From: Edaphobacter acidisoli
GTDB taxonomy: Bacteria; Acidobacteriota; Terriglobia; Terriglobales; Acidobacteriaceae
Direction of reading: 5' to 3'
DNA: 64,000 bases
Assembly (NCBI RefSeq): GCF_014642855.1
Contig: NZ_BMJB01000001.1
Location: 1,674,001-1,738,000, forward strand
This document shows, in pieces, positions 35,020 through 42,653 of the stretch. Under the pieces are notes generated by a model, which had not been told where the DNA came from, searched no databases, and saw nothing but the letters and a program-made list of their open reading frames with translations. The position numbers and the translations under genes were made by a program. Within the stretch, counting starts at the first letter, position 1, and the number at the start of each line of letters is the position of its first letter.

Positions 35020-36417
35020 CTACAGCTTGTAAGCCTTCTTCACCAGATCGACCGTCAACTGACGAGCCACTTCAAACGCCTCATCCTCATCCAGCCTATG
35101 CTCGGCAACCAACCGCCCCAGAAACGCGCAGTCGATGCGTCGCGCCACATCATGCCGTGCCGGAATCGAAAGAAACGCACGCGTGTCATCGTTGAACCCA
35201 ACCGTGTTGTAGAACCCAGCCGTCTCCGTCGCCTGTTCGCGGAACCGCATCATCCCCTCAGGCGAATCCTGGAACCACCACGGCGGCCCTAGCCGCAGCG
35301 ACGGATAGTGACCCGCCAGCGGCGCCAGCTCACGCGAGTAAGTCGTCTCATCCAGTGTGAACAAGATAAACGTCAGCCGCGAATCGTTCCCGTACTTGTT
35401 CAACAGAGGCCGCAACCCGCGCACATAGTCCGTAGGAGCAGGAATGTCCGCGCCCTTATCGCGCCCAAACTTCTCGAACAGCTTTTGATTATGGTTTCGC
35501 ACCGACCCCGGATGAAGCTGCATCGTCAGCCCATCCTCCACGCTCATGCCGGCCATCTCCGTCAGCATCTGCGCCTGGAAAAGCTCAATATCCTGCGAGC
35601 AAGCGCGCCCCGTCAAAATCCGTCCATACAGTGCCGAAGCCTCCTGCTCCGAAAGATCCGCTGTCTGCGCCGTCAGATGTCCGTGGTCAGTCGCCGTCGC
35701 GCCCATCGACTTGAAGAACGCGCGCCGGTTCCGCAGAGCATTCAGATAGCCCTTATACGTCCCCACATTCTCGCCCGACAGCGCGCCCAGCTTCTCAATG
35801 TTCTCGACAAACCCTACATACTCCGCATCAATCACCGAATCCGGCCGGAACGTCGGCAATACCCTGCCCTTCCACCCAGAAGCTCGCATTGCCTTGTGAT
35901 AATCCAGCGTGTCGATCGCCGTATCGGTCGTCGAAAGCACCTCAATATTGAAGCTCTCAAACAGCGCCCGAGGCCGAAACTCCGGCGTCTCCAGCCTCTT
36001 CGCAATCAGGTCGTAGTACTCGTCCGCATTGTCCGGTCCCAGCCGCTTCTTCAGACCAAACTGCTTCTCGAACGCATAGTCGATCCACAGCCGCGTAGGC
36101 GTTCCGCGAAACAAATAATAGTGCTTCGCGAATATCCGCCAAACCTCTCGCGGGTCCGCCGACTGCTTCCCATCCACCTGCGGAATCCCCAGCGACTCCA
36201 TCGAAACGCCCTGCGAGTACAGCATCCGGAAGATGTAATGGTCAGGCTGAATGAACAATGCCGTGGGGTTCGGAAACGCGCCATTCTCCGCAAACCAGCG
36301 CGGGTCGCAATGTCCGTGCGGCGAGATGATCGGCAAATTCCTGATAGCCTCATATAACTTCACCGCTACCGCACGCGCCGCACCCTCTGCCGGAAACAGC
36401 CTGTTTTCATTCAGCAT
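35020..36417 (-). CDS. uxaC: Uronate isomerase
   Basis: A 465-residue enzyme of the amidohydrolase superfamily that converts D-glucuronate to D-fructuronate and D-galacturonate to D-tagaturonate. ISPHGHCDPRWF holds the HxH metal motif (about residues 34-36). DHYIFRMLYSQG, the mid-protein LPTFRPDSV, and MQLHPGSVRNHN near 280 are all characteristic. The length is as in E. coli UxaC. It is the first gene of the six-gene operon, with an operator-like palindrome about 20 bp upstream. Confidence 0.95.
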   Translation of the reverse strand: MLNENRLFPAEGAARAVAVKLYEAIRNLPIISPHGHCDPRWFAENGAFPNPTALFIQPDHYIFRMLYSQGVSMESLGIPQVDGKQSADPREVWRIFAKHYYLFRGTPTRLWIDYAFEKQFGLKKRLGPDNADEYYDLIAKRLETPEFRPRALFESFNIEVLSTTDTAIDTLDYHKAMRASGWKGRVLPTFRPDSVIDAEYVGFVENIEKLGALSGENVGTYKGYLNALRNRRAFFKSMGATATDHGHLTAQTADLSEQEASALYGRILTGRACSQDIELFQAQMLTEMAGMSVEDGLTMQLHPGSVRNHNQKLFEKFGRDKGADIPAPTDYVRGLRPLLNKYGNDSRLTFILFTLDETTYSRELAPLAGHYPSLRLGPPWWFQDSPEGMMRFREQATETAGFYNTVGFNDDTRAFLSIPARHDVARRIDCAFLGRLVAEHRLDEDEAFEVARQLTVDLVKKAYKL

Positions 36418-36432
36418 TCTCTTTCATCCCCC

Positions 36433-36449
36433 AAGTGGTACTACCAGCG
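36433..36449. promoter_or_regulatory. Operator-like palindrome upstream of uxaC
   Basis: AAGTGGT-ACT-ACCAGCG: TGGT and ACCA half-sites around a three-base centre, the same spacing as the site before uxaE. The outer bases are less symmetric. The position, just before the first gene of the operon, suits a repressor site. Confidence 0.5.
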
Positions 36450-37061
36450 TCCCGTTTCAAAACAATAACATTTAGAAGCCTATCAAATTTGTTCGCACCA
36501 CGAGCAATATCTTTATCGTGTCTCAGAAATTGCGCTTTTATGCCATTCAAGCCCCTTATGAAACATCGTCTTAACGCACTGGGATTCTGCTCTAGTGTTA
36601 GCTAGCCGCCGCGATGGTGCCAGTAGCAGATCAGCGTTGCCCAGTATGGGTACTGCTCTATCAACAGGAATTATTCCTGCTCTGCCTAACCAGAAGTACG
36701 AAGCGTTGTCTAACGGGCAAAAGAACAGGCGATTGTTGCGAATTCCATTTTTCGTCACTGGCTGATGTTAACGATTGGAACTGTTTCACGTTGTATTGCG
36801 TAGAAGAGGTCGAGGGCAGATCGGCAAGAAGAGCTTGATTCTGAAGCTAGCCCTGAACAGATTGGTAAGTTCTCGATGATCTGAGTTTTGTCGTGCGATC
36901 AGGGCCGCAGTGAACGATACCTCGTTGTATTTCATCTTTTGAATCTCTGAAGAACTTCTGGAGTGTCTTGCGCGCCATAGGCGTGACCGCAGTCATGCGT
37001 GCGATGGAGCGAATGAGAAGTCGTGTCTTAAACGCGCCCTGCTGGGCATGTGGGAGGACGT
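36450..37061. other. Intergenic region between divergent uxaC and TPR genes
   Basis: About 610 bp with lower G+C than the neighbours. The first part should contain the uxaC promoter. The rest holds only short frames with poor coding character; I see no RNA gene, no repeat shared with other gaps and no clear regulator. GGGAGGAC at its end is the ribosome site of the TPR gene. Some of it may be decayed coding sequence. Confidence 0.4.
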
Positions 37062-38048
37062 ATGAGCACTCGTTTGATCTTGGGATGGATCGTCGTGCTG
37101 GGAATAGTCGCGAATGGTTTTTCGCAGCAGATGCCGCGGGTAGTAGTGAACACATCGGATGTCACGGAGAGCGCAGGCGCAGTTCAGCAACGACTGCTCA
37201 ATAGGGTTGCGGCATTCGAAGCAATGGTTCGGAAAGCGGAACAGGAGCATATGACGGGGCTGCCGATAGCCAGGCTTTATTGGCAGTTGGGTATGTCGTA
37301 TGAGGATGCAGGTGAGATTGGACGAGCGGACGCGACACTTCAACATGCGGAGGCATTGTTCAGACAGTCAGACAGCAAAGGCGGAGAATTGGCGGAGGCA
37401 CTCGACAGCCTTGCCGTATTGGATGGGGCCACGGGAAGAGTTCCAGATGCCATGAAGGAAGAGCTGGAGGCATTGCAGCTCCGGCAAAAGTTAGGTAATC
37501 GTCTATTGATGGCGAGGAGTTGGAACACACTTGGAGCACTTGCGCTTAAACAGAAGAAGTTCGATCAGGCAAGAGCATTTTCGCAGAAGGCCGCGGACGA
37601 ATTTGAAGGAAATAAGGACGCCACCTTGAACGACAAGTTAGCTGCCAGATATGGACTGGGCATGGCGTTATGCGGGCAGAAAGATTACACAACTGCGGTC
37701 TCGGTACTGAAGAATGCCGTCACAGATGCGCGTTCCATGCCTTCAGTGGAGCCAATCCCGATTGGGATTGGTGAGTTTCTCCTCGGGTATGCCTATTGGC
37801 ATTCAGGAGATGCGACTGATGCCGGAATTGAAATGAAGACAGGGGTGAACACGCTCAATGCTCAGTTAGGCTGGGGCGCTCCATCGTATGTGCAGGTGCT
37901 GAAGATCTATGCGAAGTATCTGCATCTGACGCGGAATGTAGAAGAGGCAAATGAAGTGGACCGTCGCATACAGCAGGCAGACTCAGTCGTGAGCGTTGGT
38001 GCACTGCAGTCGAGTGCTGGGGTGTTTGGATTTGACAGCCTGCGGTAG
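37062..38048 (+). CDS. Secreted tetratricopeptide-repeat protein
   Basis: A 328-residue protein with a short signal peptide (ILGWIVVLGIVANGFSQQ), then mostly helical TPR-like units. Recognisable repeats are ARLYWQLGMSYEDAGEIGRADATL, ARSWNTLGALALKQKKFDQARAF and ARYGLGMALCGQKDYTTAVSVL. It is probably periplasmic and binds protein partners. GGGAGGAC directly before the ATG at 37062 supports this start. I cannot assign a role; the neighbours do not help. Confidence 0.65.
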   Translation: MSTRLILGWIVVLGIVANGFSQQMPRVVVNTSDVTESAGAVQQRLLNRVAAFEAMVRKAEQEHMTGLPIARLYWQLGMSYEDAGEIGRADATLQHAEALFRQSDSKGGELAEALDSLAVLDGATGRVPDAMKEELEALQLRQKLGNRLLMARSWNTLGALALKQKKFDQARAFSQKAADEFEGNKDATLNDKLAARYGLGMALCGQKDYTTAVSVLKNAVTDARSMPSVEPIPIGIGEFLLGYAYWHSGDATDAGIEMKTGVNTLNAQLGWGAPSYVQVLKIYAKYLHLTRNVEEANEVDRRIQQADSVVSVGALQSSAGVFGFDSLR

Positions 38049-38081
38049 CAGGTTGTGTTAGACCGCCTTACGGCCTCACTT

Positions 38082-39149
38082 CTAGATGAGAGGGCGACCT
38101 TCGATGTCGAGAGCGATATGGTAAAGCGCGTCGCGAGTGGCGAGGGCAGCGTTGCCATCTTCGAGGAAGGTGAGGCCGACGAGGTTGTTGCCGCTGATGG
38201 CAAGTGTGGCTTCGGCGGCGGGCGTGATGCGGACGATGCCTCGCTGACCGTGGAGGCTGGCGGCGACGTAGAGGTTGCCGTCGATGTCGAAGGCCATGCC
38301 CTGCGCGCGACCGAGGCCCCGATAGAAGACGGAGATGTTGCCGGCGTGGTCGATGGCGTGGATGGCCTGGTTGCTGGAGGTCGTCGGGCCGGTGACGAAG
38401 AGTGTGCCGGCATTGTTGAAGGCGAGATGATAGGCAGCGACTGAGGGTTCGAGCGTGGCGAAGACAAAAGTTTCGCCGCTTGCACCGGGCGTTGAGCCAG
38501 GGGCGATCTTGAAGATGGTGCCGGAGCGGTCGCCTACATAGAGACTGCCTTCGTGGTCGAAGGCAATGCCTGTGGCGATGCCGAGGCCTTCGGCGTAGGT
38601 GGTAAAGGTGCCTTCGGCAGTGATGCGGTAGACGGTTCCTTCAGCGCGAGAGCTGACATAGAGGTTGCCGTCAGGGCCGAAGGCGAGGCCTGTGGCGTTG
38701 AGGATTTCGCGGACGAAAGGCGTGATCTGGAAGTCGCGCTGGATTTTGAAGATGGAGACCGGGGTGGACTGGCCTCGCTGGCCGGAGAGCGTGGCGTAGA
38801 CGTTGCCGTCGGCGTCGACGGCGGGGTTGGCGACGGGGTGGAGGTTTTCGGCCATGGGCACTGCGATGCTGACGGGGAGGTGATTGCTTTCGTGGCCGTT
38901 GCGATGGAGGACGAGGTCGCCGGAGATGGCTCCTTCAGGTACGGTGACAGTGGCGCGGGTGGGGCGGCTGAGGGTGACGGGAGATGGGGTGTCGCCGATG
39001 GTGGCCTGCGGGATGTGCGCTGCGATGGGCTCGAGGTTGGCTCCAAGGACGTCGATCTGACCGCCAGGCATGGCTGCGGATGGAGATGCACTGTCGAGGT
39101 GCGGAAGCGGATGCGTGTCGTGGTGGAGCAGTGAGCGAAGCGTGGTCAT
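38082..39149 (-). CDS. NHL/SMP-30-like beta-propeller protein
   Basis: A 355-residue protein. The first 100 residues look like an IPT/TIG-type beta domain (GGQIDVLGANLEP... ATVTVPEGAISGDLVL). Five or six propeller units follow, each with a G-x-L/V-Y-V/A pattern: DADGNVYATLS, GPDGNLYVSSR, DHEGSLYVGDR, NNAGTLFVTG and DIDGNLYVAAS. No signal peptide is seen. Similar proteins bind or hydrolyse lactones or simply act as sensors; no catalytic residues were identified. The ATG at 39149 was chosen over 39188, which lies in unpatterned sequence. Confidence 0.65.
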   Translation of the reverse strand: MTTLRSLLHHDTHPLPHLDSASPSAAMPGGQIDVLGANLEPIAAHIPQATIGDTPSPVTLSRPTRATVTVPEGAISGDLVLHRNGHESNHLPVSIAVPMAENLHPVANPAVDADGNVYATLSGQRGQSTPVSIFKIQRDFQITPFVREILNATGLAFGPDGNLYVSSRAEGTVYRITAEGTFTTYAEGLGIATGIAFDHEGSLYVGDRSGTIFKIAPGSTPGASGETFVFATLEPSVAAYHLAFNNAGTLFVTGPTTSSNQAIHAIDHAGNISVFYRGLGRAQGMAFDIDGNLYVAASLHGQRGIVRITPAAEATLAISGNNLVGLTFLEDGNAALATRDALYHIALDIEGRPLI

Positions 39150-39206
39150 GCTGGATTTAGCGTAGACGGGCGGTGTGGGGGAGTGCAAATGTGACGTGCT
39201 GGCTAG

Positions 39207-39710
39207 CTAATAGATGAGGTGGATAAGGGAGAAGATGGCGAGAGCGTAGAGGCCGGCGGCAATGTCGTCGAGCATGATGCCGGTGCCTTCGGGGAGGCGC
39301 TCGAGTTGGCGGATGGGTGGGGGCTTGAGGATGTCGAAAGCGCGGAAGAGCAGGAAGGCGAGGATGGCGTGCGCCCAGTTGGGCGGGCAGATGGCGAGGG
39401 CGATGAGCTGGCCGGCGACTTCGTCGATGACGACGTGTCCGGGGTCTTCGAGGCCGGATTCGCGCGCGACGATGGTGGCGGCGGGGATGCCGATGAGTGT
39501 GACGGCGACGGCCGCGATGATGGTGGCGATGGTGAGATGTGCGGGATGGAGCGTCTGGGCGAGGGTAATCCAGATGACGAGCGCGGCGGCGGAGCCGTAG
39601 GTGCCGGGGCCGGGTTTGAGCAGGCCGAATCCGAAGAAGGTTGCGGTGGTCCAGGCCCAGAGGGTCTTGTGCGCGGCGGGAGGGTGGATTTGGGTGGTGG
39701 AGTTGGGCAC
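39207..39710 (-). CDS. pgpA: Phosphatidylglycerophosphatase A
   Basis: A 167-residue membrane enzyme that dephosphorylates phosphatidylglycerol phosphate. The family motifs are all present: GLLKPGPGTYGSAAA, HVVIDEVAGQ and RAFDILKPPPIRQLERLPEGTGIMLDD. Four hydrophobic segments fit the fold. The start is a GTG at 39710, one base after the yacG stop, giving the usual length. An upstream in-frame start would overlap yacG with low-complexity residues. It draws on the CdsA product, though cdsA is far away in the window. Confidence 0.93.
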   Translation of the reverse strand: MPNSTTQIHPPAAHKTLWAWTTATFFGFGLLKPGPGTYGSAAALVIWITLAQTLHPAHLTIATIIAAVAVTLIGIPAATIVARESGLEDPGHVVIDEVAGQLIALAICPPNWAHAILAFLLFRAFDILKPPPIRQLERLPEGTGIMLDDIAAGLYALAIFSLIHLIY

Positions 39711-39711
39711 G

Positions 39712-39924
39712 CTAGTCTTCGTCTTCGTGTTTCGGGTTGTCGCGTTTGGAGCGGGAGAGTTCTTCGAGGAGGTCGGGGTCCTGGATGGGGGTGGAGACCT
39801 TGTAGCCTCCGGAGGCCCACTTACCGAGGTCGAGGAGACGGCAGCGGTCGGAGCAGAAGGGGAAGTTCTCGTCGGTGGCAAGGACGACCTTGTGACACGT
39901 CGGGCAGAAGAGAGCTTTCGACAT
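39712..39924 (-). CDS. yacG: DNA gyrase inhibitor/zinc-binding protein YacG
   Basis: A 70-residue zinc-ribbon protein. Cys7 and Cys10 (CPTC) with Cys24 and Cys28 (FCSDRC) form the zinc site. RCRLLDLGKWASGGY is the family core, and the tail is acidic. E. coli YacG binds GyrB and inhibits gyrase. It is one base upstream of pgpA, so the two are coupled. R1 copy 4 ends eight bases before its ATG and may supply its promoter and leader. Confidence 0.92.
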   Translation of the reverse strand: MSKALFCPTCHKVVLATDENFPFCSDRCRLLDLGKWASGGYKVSTPIQDPDLLEELSRSKRDNPKHEDED

Positions 39925-39932
39925 GGATTTAA

Positions 39933-40112
39933 GGGTACCCCCTACCCCTACTTAAGTACTAAAGTATTGATTTAAAACGGCCAAGTACCGGGGTACTTGG
40001 CCACCGCCTTTTCTATCGCCTGATTTAAGTATAGCAATTCAGGAAAACTAAACCGCCAAGTGGATGTGATTGATTTGGCTTCGGTTAGAGGTTTTTGGGG
40101 GTTGACAGGTTT
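39933..40112 (-). repeat. Dispersed leader element R1, copy 4 (upstream of yacG)
   Basis: Read on the minus strand: CCTGTCAACCCCCA near 40109; TTGGCGGTTTAGTTTTCC from 40059; TTGCTATACTTAAATCAGG with the -10-like TATACT at 40033-40028; a perfect hairpin GGCCAAGTACC/GGTACTTGGCC at 40003-39980 followed by GTTTTAAAT; and the 3' block AATACTTTAGTACTTAAGTA then GGGGTAGGGGGTACCC ending at 39933. The yacG ATG is eight bases further. Confidence 0.75.
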
Positions 40113-40144
40113 TTAGAGCGTTGGCTGAGCAAGCGCGTACTTCC

Positions 40145-40181
40145 CACCCATCGCATGAAGCCGCGATGGATGGGGCACCCG
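40145..40181 (-). repeat. Hairpin repeat R2, copy C
   Basis: On the minus strand CGGGTGCCCCAT is followed by CCATCGC, an eight-base loop and GCGATGG, a perfect seven-base stem, then GTGGG. The head matches copy A at 24801. It lies in the gap between R1 copy 4 and the end of the GH20 gene. Confidence 0.5.
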
Positions 40182-40269
40182 AGCGTTTGTGGCTGAACGA
40201 GTCAACAGCAGATTCCTTCCCCTTCGACTTTGCTCAGGGTACGGAATGGAAATACAAAAGAGCAGACGA

Positions 40270-42393
40270 TTACGGCGTTGGGGTTGGCGGCAGAGGGATG
40301 CCTAGGGTGCTTGCCGGTGGGATGGTGTGGTTAAGGGCCCAGCCACGTTGGACGGAGCGGATCTGGTCGATGCGGTTGAGCCAGAGCTGGATGGTCTGGT
40401 CGTAGCGCTCGAGGTTGTTGGTGAGGAAGTAGGGGCGGTTGGATTTGAGCCACGCTTCTTTGTAGAGGTCGCGGATGAGCGAGTAGCCGTTGCGGAGGTC
40501 TTCGAGCTTGCCGTTGACGCCGTTGATCTCTCCGAGGCGGCGAGCGACTTCGACGCGGTCTTCGCGCTGGCGGGAGTTTTGCAGGGCATAGGCAGTGGCG
40601 TAGTCCTGAGCGATCTCGTCGGCGATCTGGAATTTGAGGCCGATGAGGTCCATGCGGCGCGCGCCGAGGTCGAGGGCATCGAGGGCATCGTCTTCGCGGA
40701 GGTTGGGGTTGGCGTTGCGGGCTTTGGCGATGAGGATGATGGCTTGCTCGGCGTCGAGGCGCACCTGCGAGAGGATGGGACGGATTTGTCCGGCCTCGCG
40801 CTGGCCGTCGGGTGAGAAGGGATCGATCCAGAAGACGAGGTCGGAGCCGTCGGCTTCGAGGGGCGAGTCGTGGAGGAGCTGGTGGGCGGCCATCATTTCT
40901 TTCTGGGCCTGATCGATGTCGCCGGTGAGGTCGCCGTGGAAGTTTGCACCGAAGGCTGACTGGAAGTCGGGTATGGAGGCTTCGCCCTGGTGCCAGGCGG
41001 CTTCGGCGCCGAAGAGGATGCCGTACCAGTTGTTGTTGGCGAGGGCTTCGCCGTCGTCGTCCCAGATGGTGTTGAGCTGGCCGGTGGCGCCGAGGCGCTG
41101 GCCGTCGAGGGTGAACTGCTGGATGTTGTTGAGGCCGTTGTTGTAGTTGGGATAGACGCGCGACCAGTTGTTGATGCCGGGAGCGACCCAGGTTTCCATG
41201 TGCGCGTCGGTGAAGGGCTTGATGAAGCGGTCGTAGCCGCGCGGCTGCGGGTTATAGACCCATGGGACGGCGATGACGGTTTGCTTGAAGCTGTCGGGCA
41301 TCTGCTTGACGAGGTCGGGGTCGTGCATGGCGATGTCTCCCCAGAAGAGGAGCTTGCGATGGAGCGGCTGGAGTGCGGTGACGATCTTCTGGAGATAGTC
41401 GAGATAGACGGCACCGAGGCCCTGCGCGTCGACCTGTGGCTTGGTCTGGCCTTTGCCGAGATCGACCGTTTCGTCTGCTCCTAGATGGAGGAATGGGCCG
41501 GGGTAGATCTGCGCCAGTTCGGAGAACATGTCTTTGGTGACCTGGAGCGAGCCGGGCTGGCCGGGCGCGAGGACGTATCCGTGCGGGGTTTCGGCGAGTG
41601 GTGCGTACTGCTCCCAGTTGAGCATGTAGTGGAGATGGCCGAAGGCTTCCTGCTCGGGGATGATGGTGACGTGATATTGGGCGGCGTAGGCGACGAGCTC
41701 GCGCGCCTGCTGCTGCGTGAGGGTGCCGCCGGGAGGTCCCATGAGCGGATGCGAGAGGTACTGCATGGTGTGCTCGAAGTAGGGCGAGTAGATGTTGATC
41801 TTGTAGGCGGCGATGGTGCGGATCTGCTTCTTCTGGAAGTCGAGTGTGGGAACGGGGCCGCGAGAGAGATCGTCGTCGAGGCCGCGGTACTTGAGCGCGG
41901 GCCAGTCGCGGATGGTGGCGGTGTGGAGGATGGCATTCGTTCCGTTGCCGACGATGAGCTGCTTGACGGTCTGGATGGCGTAGAAGACACCGGAGGCGGT
42001 GAAGCCGGTGAGGGCGACACCTTGTCTGTCGGGGATGATGGCGTAGCCTTCGGGCTGGATCTGGGGTGTGGGTTCGGTGGATTCGCCGGGCAGGAGTGAG
42101 TCTTTGTAGATGGACTTCGACAGTGGCGAACCGTAGCGCTCGATGAGGATGTGGACGGGAGCGGAGTCGGAGACGGTGATGCCGCGCTGGGTGAGGAAGT
42201 CCTTGAGGTCGTTGGTGGCGAAGGTGTCGTCGGCGTCGCAGGGTGTGGCGCAGGTGACGGAGATGCCGTTCGTGAGAGGCTGGTCGGCGGCTGGACGGAC
42301 TTCGCGGGGAACCGGGATGAGATGGAGAGGGTTCTGGGCCGAGGCAAAGGTGGCAAAGGCCAGGGTGAGGAGGCCGAGGCGAATTTTCAACAT
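40270..42393 (-). CDS. Beta-N-acetylhexosaminidase, GH20
   Basis: A 707-residue exported glycosidase. A signal peptide ends at about residue 20 (ATFASAQ). A GH20 N-terminal domain (22-165) has HLIPVPREVRP and GYAIIP. The catalytic barrel starts at YRGLDDDLSRG (169-178), with HVTIIPEQEAFGHLHYML and the catalytic pair Asp307-Glu308 in HLGADETVDLG. A helical region of about 180 residues follows. It would release GlcNAc/GalNAc ends from chitin or peptidoglycan fragments. The 260 bp before it separate it from the divergent porin gene. Confidence 0.9.
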   Translation of the reverse strand: MLKIRLGLLTLAFATFASAQNPLHLIPVPREVRPAADQPLTNGISVTCATPCDADDTFATNDLKDFLTQRGITVSDSAPVHILIERYGSPLSKSIYKDSLLPGESTEPTPQIQPEGYAIIPDRQGVALTGFTASGVFYAIQTVKQLIVGNGTNAILHTATIRDWPALKYRGLDDDLSRGPVPTLDFQKKQIRTIAAYKINIYSPYFEHTMQYLSHPLMGPPGGTLTQQQARELVAYAAQYHVTIIPEQEAFGHLHYMLNWEQYAPLAETPHGYVLAPGQPGSLQVTKDMFSELAQIYPGPFLHLGADETVDLGKGQTKPQVDAQGLGAVYLDYLQKIVTALQPLHRKLLFWGDIAMHDPDLVKQMPDSFKQTVIAVPWVYNPQPRGYDRFIKPFTDAHMETWVAPGINNWSRVYPNYNNGLNNIQQFTLDGQRLGATGQLNTIWDDDGEALANNNWYGILFGAEAAWHQGEASIPDFQSAFGANFHGDLTGDIDQAQKEMMAAHQLLHDSPLEADGSDLVFWIDPFSPDGQREAGQIRPILSQVRLDAEQAIILIAKARNANPNLREDDALDALDLGARRMDLIGLKFQIADEIAQDYATAYALQNSRQREDRVEVARRLGEINGVNGKLEDLRNGYSLIRDLYKEAWLKSNRPYFLTNNLERYDQTIQLWLNRIDQIRSVQRGWALNHTIPPASTLGIPLPPTPTP

Positions 42394-42653
42394 GCAGATA
42401 ACCCTAAATGAGTTTGGAGATGAGTGGAAAGCTGCGGTCGCAGTCTTTGCGCAGTGATATGGAGATCACAACGGCTGCTGTAACTCCAATCGAATTGTGA
42501 TTTTTATGTGAATAGACTGCAAATTCTTCTTCTATTCACATTCGATGGGCACGATGGAGACAAAGAGCAAAAGGGGAGAGTTTGCATGGGCTATTGCAGC
42601 CCTGCTGCTTTTCTGTATGTCCTTCGGCTTTCAAGAAAAACCTGTGAGGTTCC

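Noticed and set aside
36513-36838. Short frames on both strands in the gap after uxaC
   Set aside because: Poor coding character, no ribosome site and no family resemblance.
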